Positions 9,937 through 18,680 of a stretch of 35,842 nt of DNA are shown piece by piece. The stretch's first letter is position 1. The number at the start of each line of letters is the position of its first letter. The DNA is from Chrysochromulina tobinii. Its lineage: Eukaryota; Haptophyta; Prymnesiales; Chrysochromulinaceae. The notes below the pieces were generated by a model. The model did not search any database. It saw nothing but the letters and a program-made list of their open reading frames with translations, and was not told the origin of the DNA. The stretch lies in contig JWZX01003089.1 of assembly GCA_001275005.1 (NCBI GenBank), forward strand, positions 1-35,842. The letters run 5' to 3'. The position numbers and the translations under genes are program-made.

Positions 9937-10220
9937 CACTTTTGTTCCACAATACCGGTAGCGAACGTTACAAAACGTCCTGGGATGAGGAATTCGGGAG
10001 CGCCGAAAGTTTGAATGGAAATCCATTTATCGAGGCGCGGTTCATAGTCTCTCGACATACATGTAGTCTCAAGACTCTCGTCGAGTCGTTTGAAACGCCG
10101 CGCCGCCGGCATGCGGATGGCGCGCCCGCGCGCGCCGCCCGCGGGCCCGCGGCCCCGCACCGCGGGCACTTTTAAAGTCAGAAGTGCCGAAAACGACCAC
10201 GAGTTCGAGTACGAGCTTGT

Positions 10221-10375
10221 TCGCGGGGTTGCAAACATCTACACTACAGCGAGGCGCCTACCGCGGAACAAACCGTTTGTCATGACACCAGGATGACCAA
10301 TTGGAATCAGAGTGGGCACGCGACTCCCGCAGTGCCACAGCTGTCCTGAGCAGCTATCTACTTCGTCAGCTGGTA
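10221..10375. repeat. Flanking segment A shared with 12505-12650
   Basis: Contains ACAGCGAGGCGC, AACAAACCGTTTGTCATG and CTACTTCGTCAGC in the same order as the segment at 12505-12650. Both lie downstream of minus-strand coding segments, so this may be a duplicated 3' flank. Confidence 0.65.
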
Positions 10376-10714
10376 ATAAACAAGTGCGCGGGATCAACAC
10401 GCGTCTGTCATTTTGCTGTCTCCGCTTCGGAGCGCAGCGCGCCCATGCCCCATCAGCGTTTGGGTGGGCAGACCCACATCAAACGCATGGCCCTTCGCAA
10501 GCCCGCCGGTTGTCGCGTAGCACCATGGCCCACATATCGCATCGCCGGGCTGTGGCGATTGCTGGCGGACGTCGACGACGAGACATCACTCGAGGAGGCC
10601 AGCTCTTGGGCCTTGCCACTCGCCCGGTGGTCGGAGGCGTGGAGACCTTCAGTGAGGACCGCGCACTGTGCCGAGGTTGAGCAAGTGCTATTGGCAACTG
10701 GCCCGTTGTGTCTC

Positions 10715-11450
10715 TCAACAGCTGTGCTCAATAGTTGCCTCGTCCGCGGCCTGGCCCGCCTCGCCGGCCGCGGCGAGTGCCCCACGCATCGGATCCGTCG
10801 ATTGTCCAGGCGCGGGCAATGGTGCGGGCGATGGTGAGGGCGTCTCGGGCGCGGGCGCGGGCGCCCTGTCGTCCAGCCACAGCTCCAGTATGAGGCAGTC
10901 GTGATCGAGCGCGCCGTCATGATCGTGTGTTACGGCGCCTGCGTCGCTCGGCAGCAGCCCAGCCCGCCGACGATCGAGCACAGCCCGCCGCCGATCGTAC
11001 ATGCGGAAGCGACGGGGCCGCCGCGCTGTGAGCGGCGAGCCCGCCTTTTTATAAAACAGCACGTGGTCCACGTTGCGCTGGGGGGCGCGGTTGTCGGTGC
11101 CGTAGCGCCGCCGGCCCGCCCACAGCGCGACTTCCTGCGGCGACCACTTCTGCTTGTTTGCCTGCGTCCGCACACGAGTCGGATGGGGTTTCTCAGTGCG
11201 GCAGCCATCCAGCCGCACGTTTTTATCTGGGTCCAGCCGCTCGAAACCAACATAATCTGCAAGTTCAAGTTGATGCAAATCCAAGTTGAAATCTCCTGCT
11301 AGCACGCAGCCGAGGCAGTCGGCAGATTCATCGCAAGTGTCTCGAAGGTGCTTGCACAGCTCCTTCAAGCACAGTTGGCACGTATCCAATTTATCTTTGT
11401 GCGGACCATGCCAGGTGACCAGCAGAAAGTGGCTCCGCTGCCGCTCGGCT
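10715..11450 (-). CDS. Endonuclease/exonuclease/phosphatase-like C-terminal half
   Basis: The frame reads RSHFLLVTWHGPHKDK near 11440-11395, then VLAGDFNLDL, NVDHVLFYKK and DHDCLILEL, ending at 10715. These match the second half of the EEP fold (the GDFN motif, the DH-v motif and the final His motif). EEP enzymes cleave phosphodiester or phosphate bonds in nucleic acids or lipids. The N-terminal half with its catalytic Glu is not seen in frame, and the charged helix upstream (11450-11682) lies in another frame. Either an intron boundary was missed or the gene is broken. The Ala/Pro-rich tail is unremarkable. Confidence 0.5.
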
Positions 11451-11682
11451 GCCGCCGCAGCTCCCGCGTGCGGCCAGCGACATCTTCCACTTTGCCTACT
11501 CTTAAGAGGGCATCCCCTTCATCTCCCTTGGCTCCCTTGGCAAGCTTCTTCTTCTTGGCGATCGCCTCATCCTTCAGACGCTTCGCCTCCTCCTTCTTCG
11601 CCTTCGCCGCCGCCTCTTTTTCCGCCTTAGCAGCGGCCACTTTCTCCTCTTCCGCCTTGGTAGAGAGGAAGGAGGACTTCAA
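11450..11682 (-). CDS. Charged helical segment upstream of EEP-like region
   Basis: An Ala/Lys/Glu-rich helix (AEEEKVAAAKAEKEAAAK and similar) followed by GDEGDALLRVGKVEDVAG. It lies between the linker-repeat ORF and the EEP-like segment but in a different frame from both, which share one frame. It is probably an exon of the same gene; I could not identify splice sites that join all three. Confidence 0.35.
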
Positions 11683-12436
11683 AAGGAAAAATGCAGAGAT
11701 CCTGCCAGTTCACCCAACGCTGCCACTCGAGCTCGAGCGATTCGTCCTCGGCCGGGTTCCGCTCGTTGAGGCCCCAGGCGTCCTCCCACGAAGTGGCATC
11801 GGTACCCCCCTCGAGAGGTGGCTGCGACGGTGGCGGCTGCGGTGCCCGTGCCGCCATCACGGGTGCATGCTGCTCCGAAGCTCGTGCTTCACGACCTTGA
11901 CCAGCACACAGCCAGCCGCCTATCTTGGCCGAAGAGCTCTGGAGCTGCTCCACCGTGGCACTGCCGATTGGGAGCAGATGGAAGTCCTCGAAGTTGCGGA
12001 GCGCCGTCGCGAGCTCGCCCTCAGTATACTCCGGGGGTGCCCTCAGTATCGCCCTCAGTATACTCCGGGGGCCTCGGCCACTGAAACCTTCACCCTGAGC
12101 GGGCGCGGGAGCGGGCGGATAACTTGGCATCCCCCCCGAGCGGGCGCTGCTCGACATCTCTTGGTACGCCTCGGCAGCGATGTGAGCTGCCATGTTATCT
12201 GCCGCGATATCCGCAGCGAGCACGCCGTACTCGATGCCGGCGTCGTGTGGGCCAGGGGCGGTCGGCATGAATGATCGTTCCCTGTAGACAAGTGTAAAGC
12301 CTTTGGCTGTTGAGTCCGTCATGACAGCACGTTCGTCGGCGGCAGCGATGTGAGCTGCCATGTTATCTGCCGCGATATCCGCAGCGAGCACGCCGTACTG
12401 GATGCCGGCGTCATGTGGGCCAGGGGCGGTCGGCAT
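11627..12436 (-). CDS. Linker-repeat ORF paralogous to part of the PARP/OTU protein
   Basis: Starts at ATG 12436. It holds the module YGVLAADIAADNMAAHIAA twice, separated by MTDSTAKGFTLVYRERSF, then a segment SSSAKIGGWLCAGQGREARA that also occurs in the large protein at 13021-18524. It ends in an acidic stretch NPAEDESLELEW. The nucleotide match to 15650-16140 is close, so this is a partial duplicate of that gene's interdomain region. No catalytic domain is present here; the coding segments below it may continue the gene. Confidence 0.45.
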   Translation of the reverse strand: MPTAPGPHDAGIQYGVLAADIAADNMAAHIAAADERAVMTDSTAKGFTLVYRERSFMPTAPGPHDAGIEYGVLAADIAADNMAAHIAAEAYQEMSSSARSGGMPSYPPAPAPAQGEGFSGRGPRSILRAILRAPPEYTEGELATALRNFEDFHLLPIGSATVEQLQSSSAKIGGWLCAGQGREARASEQHAPVMAARAPQPPPSQPPLEGGTDATSWEDAWGLNERNPAEDESLELEWQRWVNWQDLCIFPFEVLLPLYQGGRGESGRC

Positions 12437-12446
12437 GAATGATCGT
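12170..12446 (-). repeat. Module of about 160 bp, two copies, also in the PARP/OTU gene
   Basis: Copies start near 12175 and 12345. Related copies lie at about 15900-15975 and 15966-16140 inside the PARP/OTU gene. Each encodes an Ala/Asp-rich stretch with the signature MTDSTAEGFTLV. Confidence 0.8.
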
Positions 12447-12504
12447 TGCTCTCTGTGATTTCTCTGTGAAGCCTCTCTCTGAGTCGCGGGGTTGATTCTT
12501 TATA

Positions 12505-12650
12505 GCCGGAGAAACGCATGTGCAAACGGCTACACCGTACAGCGAGGCGCATACCGTGGTAACAAACCGTTTGTCATGTCCTATCATCAATCGCACTCCG
12601 CCACATCGACTGCCAAAGCTGTCCTCCGTGCTCTACTTCGTCAGCCTCTC
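12505..12650. repeat. Flanking segment B shared with 10221-10375
   Basis: Partner of the segment at 10221-10375; both contain AACAAACCGTTTGTCATG and CTACTTCGTCAGC. It directly follows the WD40 fragment on the minus strand. Confidence 0.65.
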
Positions 12651-12655
12651 GACCC

Positions 12656-13000
12656 TCAGTCCAGTCGCGCAGACAGCAGCGACCTGTGCCGCTCACGTTC
12701 GCGCCTCAACTCCACCCGGCCTCCGGCATACAAGCCAGTGTAGATGCGGCTGCCATCGCCGTTGAATCGGAGAGAGAGCACGGGCCCTCCGAGGCCAGTA
12801 ACCACATTATGAAGCACGCGCTGCTGGCACCCGAGCTGGAGGGTGGCGCTCGGACTCGCCGACCACACTCGCACGCACTGGTCCTGACCCCCCGAGGCCA
12901 GCAGCTGCCCATCGGTGTCGCCAAAAGCTAGGGAGAGCACGTAGCCAGCATGGTCAAGGCAAGTGCCCAAGACGGCGTCCCAGATCGAGATGCACAATGC
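12656..13000 (-). CDS. WD40-repeat fragment
   Basis: The frame reads ITWRSNALCISIWDAVLG, then HAGYVLSLAFGDTDGQLLA, then SGGQDQCVRVWSA, and a weaker second blade GPVLSLRFNGDGSRIYTG, stopping at 12656. That is about two WD40 blades, too few for a propeller. It begins just after the stop of the Gly/Phe-rich exon (13021) with TTAG as a possible acceptor, so it may be a terminal exon of the large gene, but the phases I tried do not join cleanly. Otherwise it is a relic of a longer WD40 gene. Confidence 0.5.
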   Translation of the reverse strand, partial: ALCISIWDAVLGTCLDHAGYVLSLAFGDTDGQLLASGGQDQCVRVWSASPSATLQLGCQQRVLHNVVTGLGGPVLSLRFNGDGSRIYTGLYAGGRVELRRERERHRSLLSARLD

Positions 13001-13020
13001 GTTCGAGCGCCAGGTGATTC

Positions 13021-16000
13021 CTAAGGCACTAGTGGGGCACCCTCAGTTGGCTCGCTGCTGAAGCCGCCGCCTGCAGCTCCGGCAGCATCACCAAACGACG
13101 CCGGCGCGTCGCTGAAGCCACTGCTTACCGCACCGAAGCCACTGTCATCACCGCCGAAACTGATGTCACCACTGCCGAAGCCGCCATCTGCGCTGCTGAA
13201 GCCGCCATCTGCGCTGCTGAAGCCGCCATCTGCGCTGCTGAAGCCGCCGTCGGTGCTGCCGAAGCCGCCGTCGGTGCTGCCGAAGCCACCGTCGCCATCG
13301 CCGTCGCCACCGTCAAAGCCGCAGTCTGCAGCTCCTGCAGCATCACCAAACGACGCTGGTGCATCGCCACCGCCGAAGCCGCTATCCTCATCGCCGAAGC
13401 CGCCGTCTGCGCTGCCAAAGCCGCCGTCGTCACCGCCGAAGCCGCTGTCCCCATCGCCGAAGCCGCCGTCTGCGCTGCCAAAGCCGCCGTCGTCACCGCC
13501 GAAGCCGCTGTCCCCATCGCCGAAGCCGCCGTCTGCGCTGCCAAAGCCGCCGTCGTCACCGCCGAAGCCGCTATCCCCATCGCCAAAGCCGCCGTTGGCA
13601 CCACCGAAGCCGCCAACTGCGCTGCCGAGGCCGCCGTAGGAGAGGCCACTGGCCACTTTGAGTGGGCTGGACGTCCTTGATGGCGGGGTTGGCAGTTTGG
13701 TGAGCACATCAGCATACGTGGGGCTCCGTCTGCCGGGCGGGGTTGTGGCAACGATCACGGCCGGGCGGGGGAGTGGGGGAGCGACTAGCGATGGTGTGGC
13801 CGGTAGTGGGGCGGGGGCCGACAGAATCGCGTCGACCTCAGCCTCAATCTCGCAGCGACGATCCAGTGACGGCACGCCGCCGACCGGGCTGCTGTCGCCT
13901 GTGGACGACTGGAAGGCAAGGAAGCCCACCTGTGGGGAGGGAGGGCGCCGTGGTGAGCACTTGCATGCAGGCTGCTGTCTCCATTAGACGACAGGAAGGC
14001 GAGGACACCCACCTGCTTCGGCGCTCTGTCATGGCGCCGTCGTGTCGGCTTCTCGGGTTTCGAAGAGGGTTCGGCAGGACGCTCGGCCGGACGCGACAAC
14101 TCAACAGAGCCAATCTCCGCGCCGCGCCACGCCCTTTTTGGATCCACCGACGGCGTGAACGGAGGGGGACGAAATGGCTGCGCCTTGAAGGACTGCTCGC
14201 GCGTGGGCGGACCAGGTGGCTGAGCCGACCACGCGCTGCTCAAGTGGCTGAGGCCTGTCTCCGGCGAACCGGCTGCCGACTGGGCCACGGACATCGCTGG
14301 GGAGAAGGAGACGGGAGGTTGCCTCGACAACTCCGGGTACTCGACAGCGGGCGCAGTTGGGCGACCATCCGCGCTGAGGACGTTCGCGACCGTCGCGTCT
14401 ATCTGCTGCTGCAGCACCCCGATCTCGGCCGTGAGCTGCGAGAGCCCCAAGTGCAACGGCGCCACCTGCTTCGACTCTACATGCGCCTGCTGCAGCAGCA
14501 GCGCCTGCGATTGCTTGAGCGCGCGCACCTCTTCACGCGCCGTGCTGAGCGCCCGGTTGAGCGCGTGCGCCTCGTCAAGCTGGGAAGCCATCCTCGTCTG
14601 CACCGCGGTCACCTCCCTCGCCAGCGCCTCGAGCTCTTGTGTGGCCGAATGCAGCTCGTGCTGCTTCTCGCGCAGTGTGCCCGCATACGAGTCGCATTGG
14701 CCTCGGAGGGACGCGAGTCGGCGCAGGCACCACTCATGCTCCTTGGCGACCGCCGCGCGCTGCTGCTCGGTCGCCGCGATGCGCAGCTTGAGCTCCTCTG
14801 CTTCGCGATGGCGTGCGGCCACGTGCACCGACACAGCCTGGAGGGCCCCCTTGGAGTCCCCGAGCTCGCGCACACGCCCCTCGAGCTCAATCGCTTGGAG
14901 CTGTATCTCGCCCGAGCTCGCTCGCTCCAGCGCGTCCCTCGCCGAGGCATGGTCGGCGCGGAGCGTAAGCTTTCCCTCTCCGACGAGTTTATGACGAATC
15001 TCGAGCGTTCTTTTCCATGCTCGGCACAATCGACGGGCTGCCCAGTGGGCCGCAAACGCTTCAAGCAAAAGCGGCTTGAACTGCCTAACGTGCAGAAGAT
15101 GCCGAAGGTTGTATGCATGCCCAAAGAAGATAAGCCCCATTTTGGGTGGCGGCAGCTCCGGTCTGGGTAGGCCCCCACGCGCGATGGGCGCTGGACCCAT
15201 TCGCTCCAGAACGAAGTAGTGCTGTGCCGCTTGGTCGTGAGCCATGCATACGTCGCGTGTCTCATCGTTGCGTATCAGCGGCGCGAAAGTTCTATCGTGA
15301 TCTTCGGACCGGCCGTATACCCTGATGCGCACGTTGAAGGTTTTGGCCGCCGCCATGAGTTCGATTTCACCCTCGACGTACGTGCCCTCTATTGAAGTGT
15401 TGTCGACATACGAGTCAAAGTCTTTGTAGTTGATATCAGAGTAAATGTGCACAAACTGCTCGAACTCTTCGCGGTGCTCACGCATGTACCGAATGGTCTC
15501 TTGGCGCGCGCGACCGTGCAGCTGTTCGTCCCCATCCACCTGCTTCGCAAGCGCACGGAAGAAGCAGTTGCCGTCACCGACCACGTCCACTCGCTGCCAA
15601 CCGTCGGCTTGGAGAGCATCGAGGCGACGACTCAGCTCGGTATCCCCCTCAGAATGTGGCTGCGACGGTGGCGGCTGCGGTGCCCGTGCCGCCATCACGG
15701 GTGCATGCTGCTCCGAAGCTCGTGCTTCACGACCTTGACCAGCCCGCAGCCAGCCGCCTATCTTGGCCGAAGAGCTCGAGGCCGGCACCACTGATGGTTG
15801 CCGAGAGTCTGCCTCGGAAGCGTTCATGGAAGGCAGCCGGGAGGGCGAGAAATCTGGCCACGCGTTCTGCTGCTGCTCTTGATAAGGGAGAATGGTGGCC
15901 TCGGACGAGCCGACCAGGGTAAAGCCTTCGGCTGTTGAGTCCGTCATGACAGCATGTTCGTCGGCGGCAGCGATGTGTAGAGCTGCCATGTTATCTGCCG

Positions 16001-18524
16001 CGCTATCCGCAGCGAGCACGCCGTACTCGATGCCGGCGTCGTGTGCGCCAGGGGCGGTGGGCGGCGGCATGAATGATTGCTCTCTGTAGACAAGTGTAAA
16101 GCCTTCGGCTGTTGAGTCCGTCATGACAGCACGTTCGTCGTCCATGTCCAAACGGCCGATGCAGTTGCGCACATCCTCTTCGAATTTGGGATCGGTCGAA
16201 TCCTGTGGAAGCGTGTCCGCACGGGTGTACACTCCGTTAGGAAAGGCGAAGAGGAAGCGCGTGACGACGGCGTTCTCCTCGGGCGCCACCCAGATGGCTT
16301 GTGTCTTCCTGAGCGAGGGCACCTGCGCCACCTCGCATAGCGCCAAGAGATTGAGCTCGCTGCCTGCGAGGAAGGCATTTCCGCCCGCGGCGGCGCCGGC
16401 GGAAATGGCGGCGGCGGCGGATGCGGATACTACCCCGCCGGCGGCGGCGGAAAATACCCCGGATCTGCGCATGGCGAATCCCAAAGACATAATGGCGCTC
16501 GTCGAGAGGTAGACGCCTGCGCCGTACGCCGCGCCCGTGGTCATGAGCTTCGTGTTCGACAGGTTGCGAAGCCCCGTGCGCAAAATCGAGTGCCAATTCT
16601 CTGAGCTTGAGCCGTGCCATGCGAACTTGGAGCCATGCTGCCGCTTGAGCTCCTCGAAGGCCGCCTGCCGTTCGGGCGGTGCCGAGAGCATCACAAACTG
16701 ATGGCGTGTGCCCAGCGACGCGAGCTTGAGCGCCTCGGGCACGGAGACAAGGTGGGCGCGATTCGAACTGACGATCCACTCAAACAGGCCGAGGGCCAGC
16801 GGGTGCTGTGCGTCCATGAGCCTCCGAAGCCCCTCTGTCCCGTCTCCATACGCCGCCGCGTTGATGCGCTCGAAGGCAGGGAATCTCCCGAGGATCTCGC
16901 GTGTCAACGGCAAATTGGGCTTCTCGGGATCGAGGGCGAGCACCGACGAGCCGCGCTGTGCCGGCACCCACGGCATGGGCGTCAGGATATCGGCAGCCCG
17001 CGCCGAGGTCGCAGCCAGCGTGGTGGTGGCAATAAGAAGGTCGAGCACCTCTGCATGCGCCACCATGCGCCACCATGCCTCGCCGACGAGCAGCCTGCCA
17101 AAATTGGCAAACTGGTGCTTGCACAGTGGCCGTTGGCACACCGTCGGTTGGAGCATCGCGCCAAACGGATGCGGCTCGTCGCAGATGGCGCAGTAGGCGT
17201 TGAGCGATCGCAGCCGACTGATGACGTACGAGATGGTTGCTGGCGCCGGGCGAACGAAGTCGAGAGCCTCCTCGCGCGCTCTGTGCCGGCTGTCCATGCG
17301 ACGCGGCATCACGCTCGTGAGGCTTGCATGGCTGCCACTGCTGCTGCCACCGTATTCCAATGCTGCCAGTGCTGCTGCCGCCGAGCAGTCCGCAGGCGAG
17401 ACTGCGCCCAAGGAGGCGACACTGCGCCAAACTCGAGCTGCCACCGCCGAGAGATTGGATCTTTCCTTCTGAGATTGGATCTGAGATTGGATCTGAGATG
17501 CGGTGGATCCAATCTCAGATCCAATCTCGAGATTGGATCTTTCCTTCTTGATGACAAGCTCTTCGCCGCCGCGCATCGCTTCTGCAGCAAGAGCCTCCCA
17601 AAAGACTTGGATGATGCGTAGCAGCTGTTGCGCGACGATGCAACCGTCGTCGTTCGCCGCGATTGCCGTGCCATCCTCGCCACGACCCGGGTGCCACAGC
17701 GTCGCCTTGTCGATGCGCCGACTCTCGTACGCCGCGCTGTCCTCAAAGGACAGGGTGAGCTGAAGCGTGCTGTGCAGGCCCCACGCGGTGCACACATCCC
17801 TCGGGATCACCTTGAACGGCTCAAAGATGAAGTGGAGTACCTGAGGCGCCGAGAGACCGTCCAGCCGCGTGAAAGTCACGCTGCCCTCGCCGAACAGCTC
17901 GTGGCAAAGCCGCACATCGTCGTCCATGTTGTCGGTGGCCACATCGCCCGACAGGAGGCCAAGTTGTACCTCATCCTCCGCATCCGACGCATCTGACACC
18001 TGATCGGACTGCTGCGAACTCTTCGTGTCGGCGGTGCCACTCCTGCGTGGCGCCAAGTAGCGCTTCTCCTCGCACATCTCACAGCGTAGCAGCGCAACAA
18101 GCCCCTCGGTGCTGTGCTCGTGCCCGCAATTTTCGCACGTCCACGGTGTGGGGGCCGTCGTCGGAGGCGGCATAGGCGGCGCCCCTTCGGCTGGGGGCAG
18201 TGCCATCACTGGGCTACACCGCCTCCTGACTGCCCTGACATGGGCGTCGGCGTCCCCGGTTTCGTACGTGTCGTCGTCATCTGTCACGAACGTCTTCTTG
18301 TCCCACTCCTCCTTCTGCAGCGCCAGGGCGAGACCCTCATCGATGAGGGCGAGGCTACTGCCTAGAGATGCACGTCCAGCATTTGGCGGCTGATCCATGC
18401 ATGCAAGAAGCTCGCTCTCGACCTCAAAGTCGACTTCTTCTGAGGCGGCTCGAGCGCGGGGGATGGCCATGTTGAAAGTCGAGCGACCCTGCAGCACAGC
18501 TGTGAAACACACCTCTCCCCTCAT
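13021..18524 (-). CDS. PARP6/8-like ADP-ribosyltransferase fused to OTU protease
   Basis: Two exons (18524-14013 and 13929-13021) give about 1806 residues from ATG 18524; ATG 18470 is an alternative. Order: a Cys4 zinc finger of RanBP2 style (C130, C133, C148, C151); a segment at 205-275 that may be E2-like; a Cys cluster (C445, C448, C463, C468) next to EPHPFG, as in PARP6/8; the ADP-ribosyltransferase core with His637 (FAWHGSSSENWHSILRTGL) and Tyr672 (YGAGVYLS) and no evident third Glu, suggesting mono-ADP-ribosylation; the linker repeats; an OTU domain with Asp984 and Cys987 (VVGDGNCFFRAL) and His1102 (QHYFVLE); a long coiled coil; and a Gly/Phe-rich repeat tail. It likely modifies proteins with ADP-ribose and trims ubiquitin. 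It is divergent with 18681. Confidence 0.82.
13160..13640 (-). repeat. Tandem repeat encoding Gly/Phe-rich tail
   Basis: Units of about 66 bp, at least three nearly identical between 13394 and 13590, encode GFGDGDSGFGGDDGGFGSAD. Shorter GGF units lie at 13190-13290. The plus strand is also open but encodes only Pro/Ser repeats and is taken as antisense. Confidence 0.85.
13930..14012 (-). other. Introner-like intron in the PARP/OTU gene
   Basis: An 83-bp GT-AG intron, phase 0. Plus-strand bases 13971-14015, covering the 5' part of the intron and the CAG before it, copy bases 13888-13932, covering the start of the next exon, with about 37 of 45 matches. Between the copies lies a 38-bp core (13933-13970) that on the gene strand contains AAGTGCTCACCACGGCGCC and ends CCCTCCCTCCCCACAG together with the acceptor. 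The same core sits in the intron at 28469-28545. Confidence 0.8.
15650..15775 (-). repeat. Near-identical segment shared with 11813-11935
   Basis: About 124 bp nearly identical to 11813-11935, encoding the GGWLRAGQGREARASEQ stretch upstream of the OTU domain. Such low divergence implies recent duplication or gene conversion between the two minus-strand genes. Confidence 0.8.
17451..17548. repeat. Palindromic insert flanked by 20-bp direct repeats
   Basis: Perfect 22-bp inverted arms (17471-17492 and 17507-17528) around a 14-bp loop, flanked by the 20-bp direct repeat GAGATTGGATCTTTCCTTCT at 17451-17470 and 17529-17548. The extra 78 bp is in frame and inserts EIGSEIGSTASQIQSQIQSQ plus a second KERSNL into the large protein just after the possible E2-like segment. 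It looks like a small foldback element with a target duplication. Confidence 0.75.
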
Positions 18525-18680
18525 TGCGACGCAGATGCGTCTGATTTGCGCGCAAATGCGACGGTTTTTCGGCGCTCGTGCGACGTCATCTGGCGACAAA
18601 GTCTTCTCTGTCCCCAAAGTCTTCTCTGTGACCGACCCTTCCTAGTTGCGTGACGCGGGTCGGCGGCTGTGGTCTTCGTC
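18525..18680. promoter_or_regulatory. Short divergent promoter region
   Basis: The 156 bp between the first ATG of the PARP/OTU gene (minus) and that of the DUF4116/F-box-like gene (plus). It contains two copies of AAGTCTTCTCTGT near 18598-18630. No TATA box stands out. Control elements must be shared or overlapping. Confidence 0.45.

Larger units (their letters stand above)
9536..10714. other. Intergenic region
   Basis: No credible gene on either strand; open frames here lack domain or coding character. It contains a 35-bp direct repeat (9851-9885 and 9902-9936), a very GC-rich patch near 10095-10170, and a segment (10221-10375) also found at 12505-12650. Confidence 0.5.

Noticed and set aside
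9657-10175. 172-residue plus-strand frame
   Set aside because: Composition is irregular, it spans a direct repeat and a GC patch, and no domain is recognisable.
10301-10837. 178-residue plus-strand frame
   Set aside because: It overlaps the end of the EEP-like minus frame and lacks any motif.
13163-13661. Plus-strand Pro/Ser and Arg/His repeat frames
   Set aside because: They are antisense to the Gly/Phe-rich tail repeats, which are in frame with the PARP/OTU gene across a canonical intron.
16237-17430. Alternative-frame ORFs inside the PARP/OTU gene
   Set aside because: The long frame carries conserved catalytic motifs; the others are shadows.
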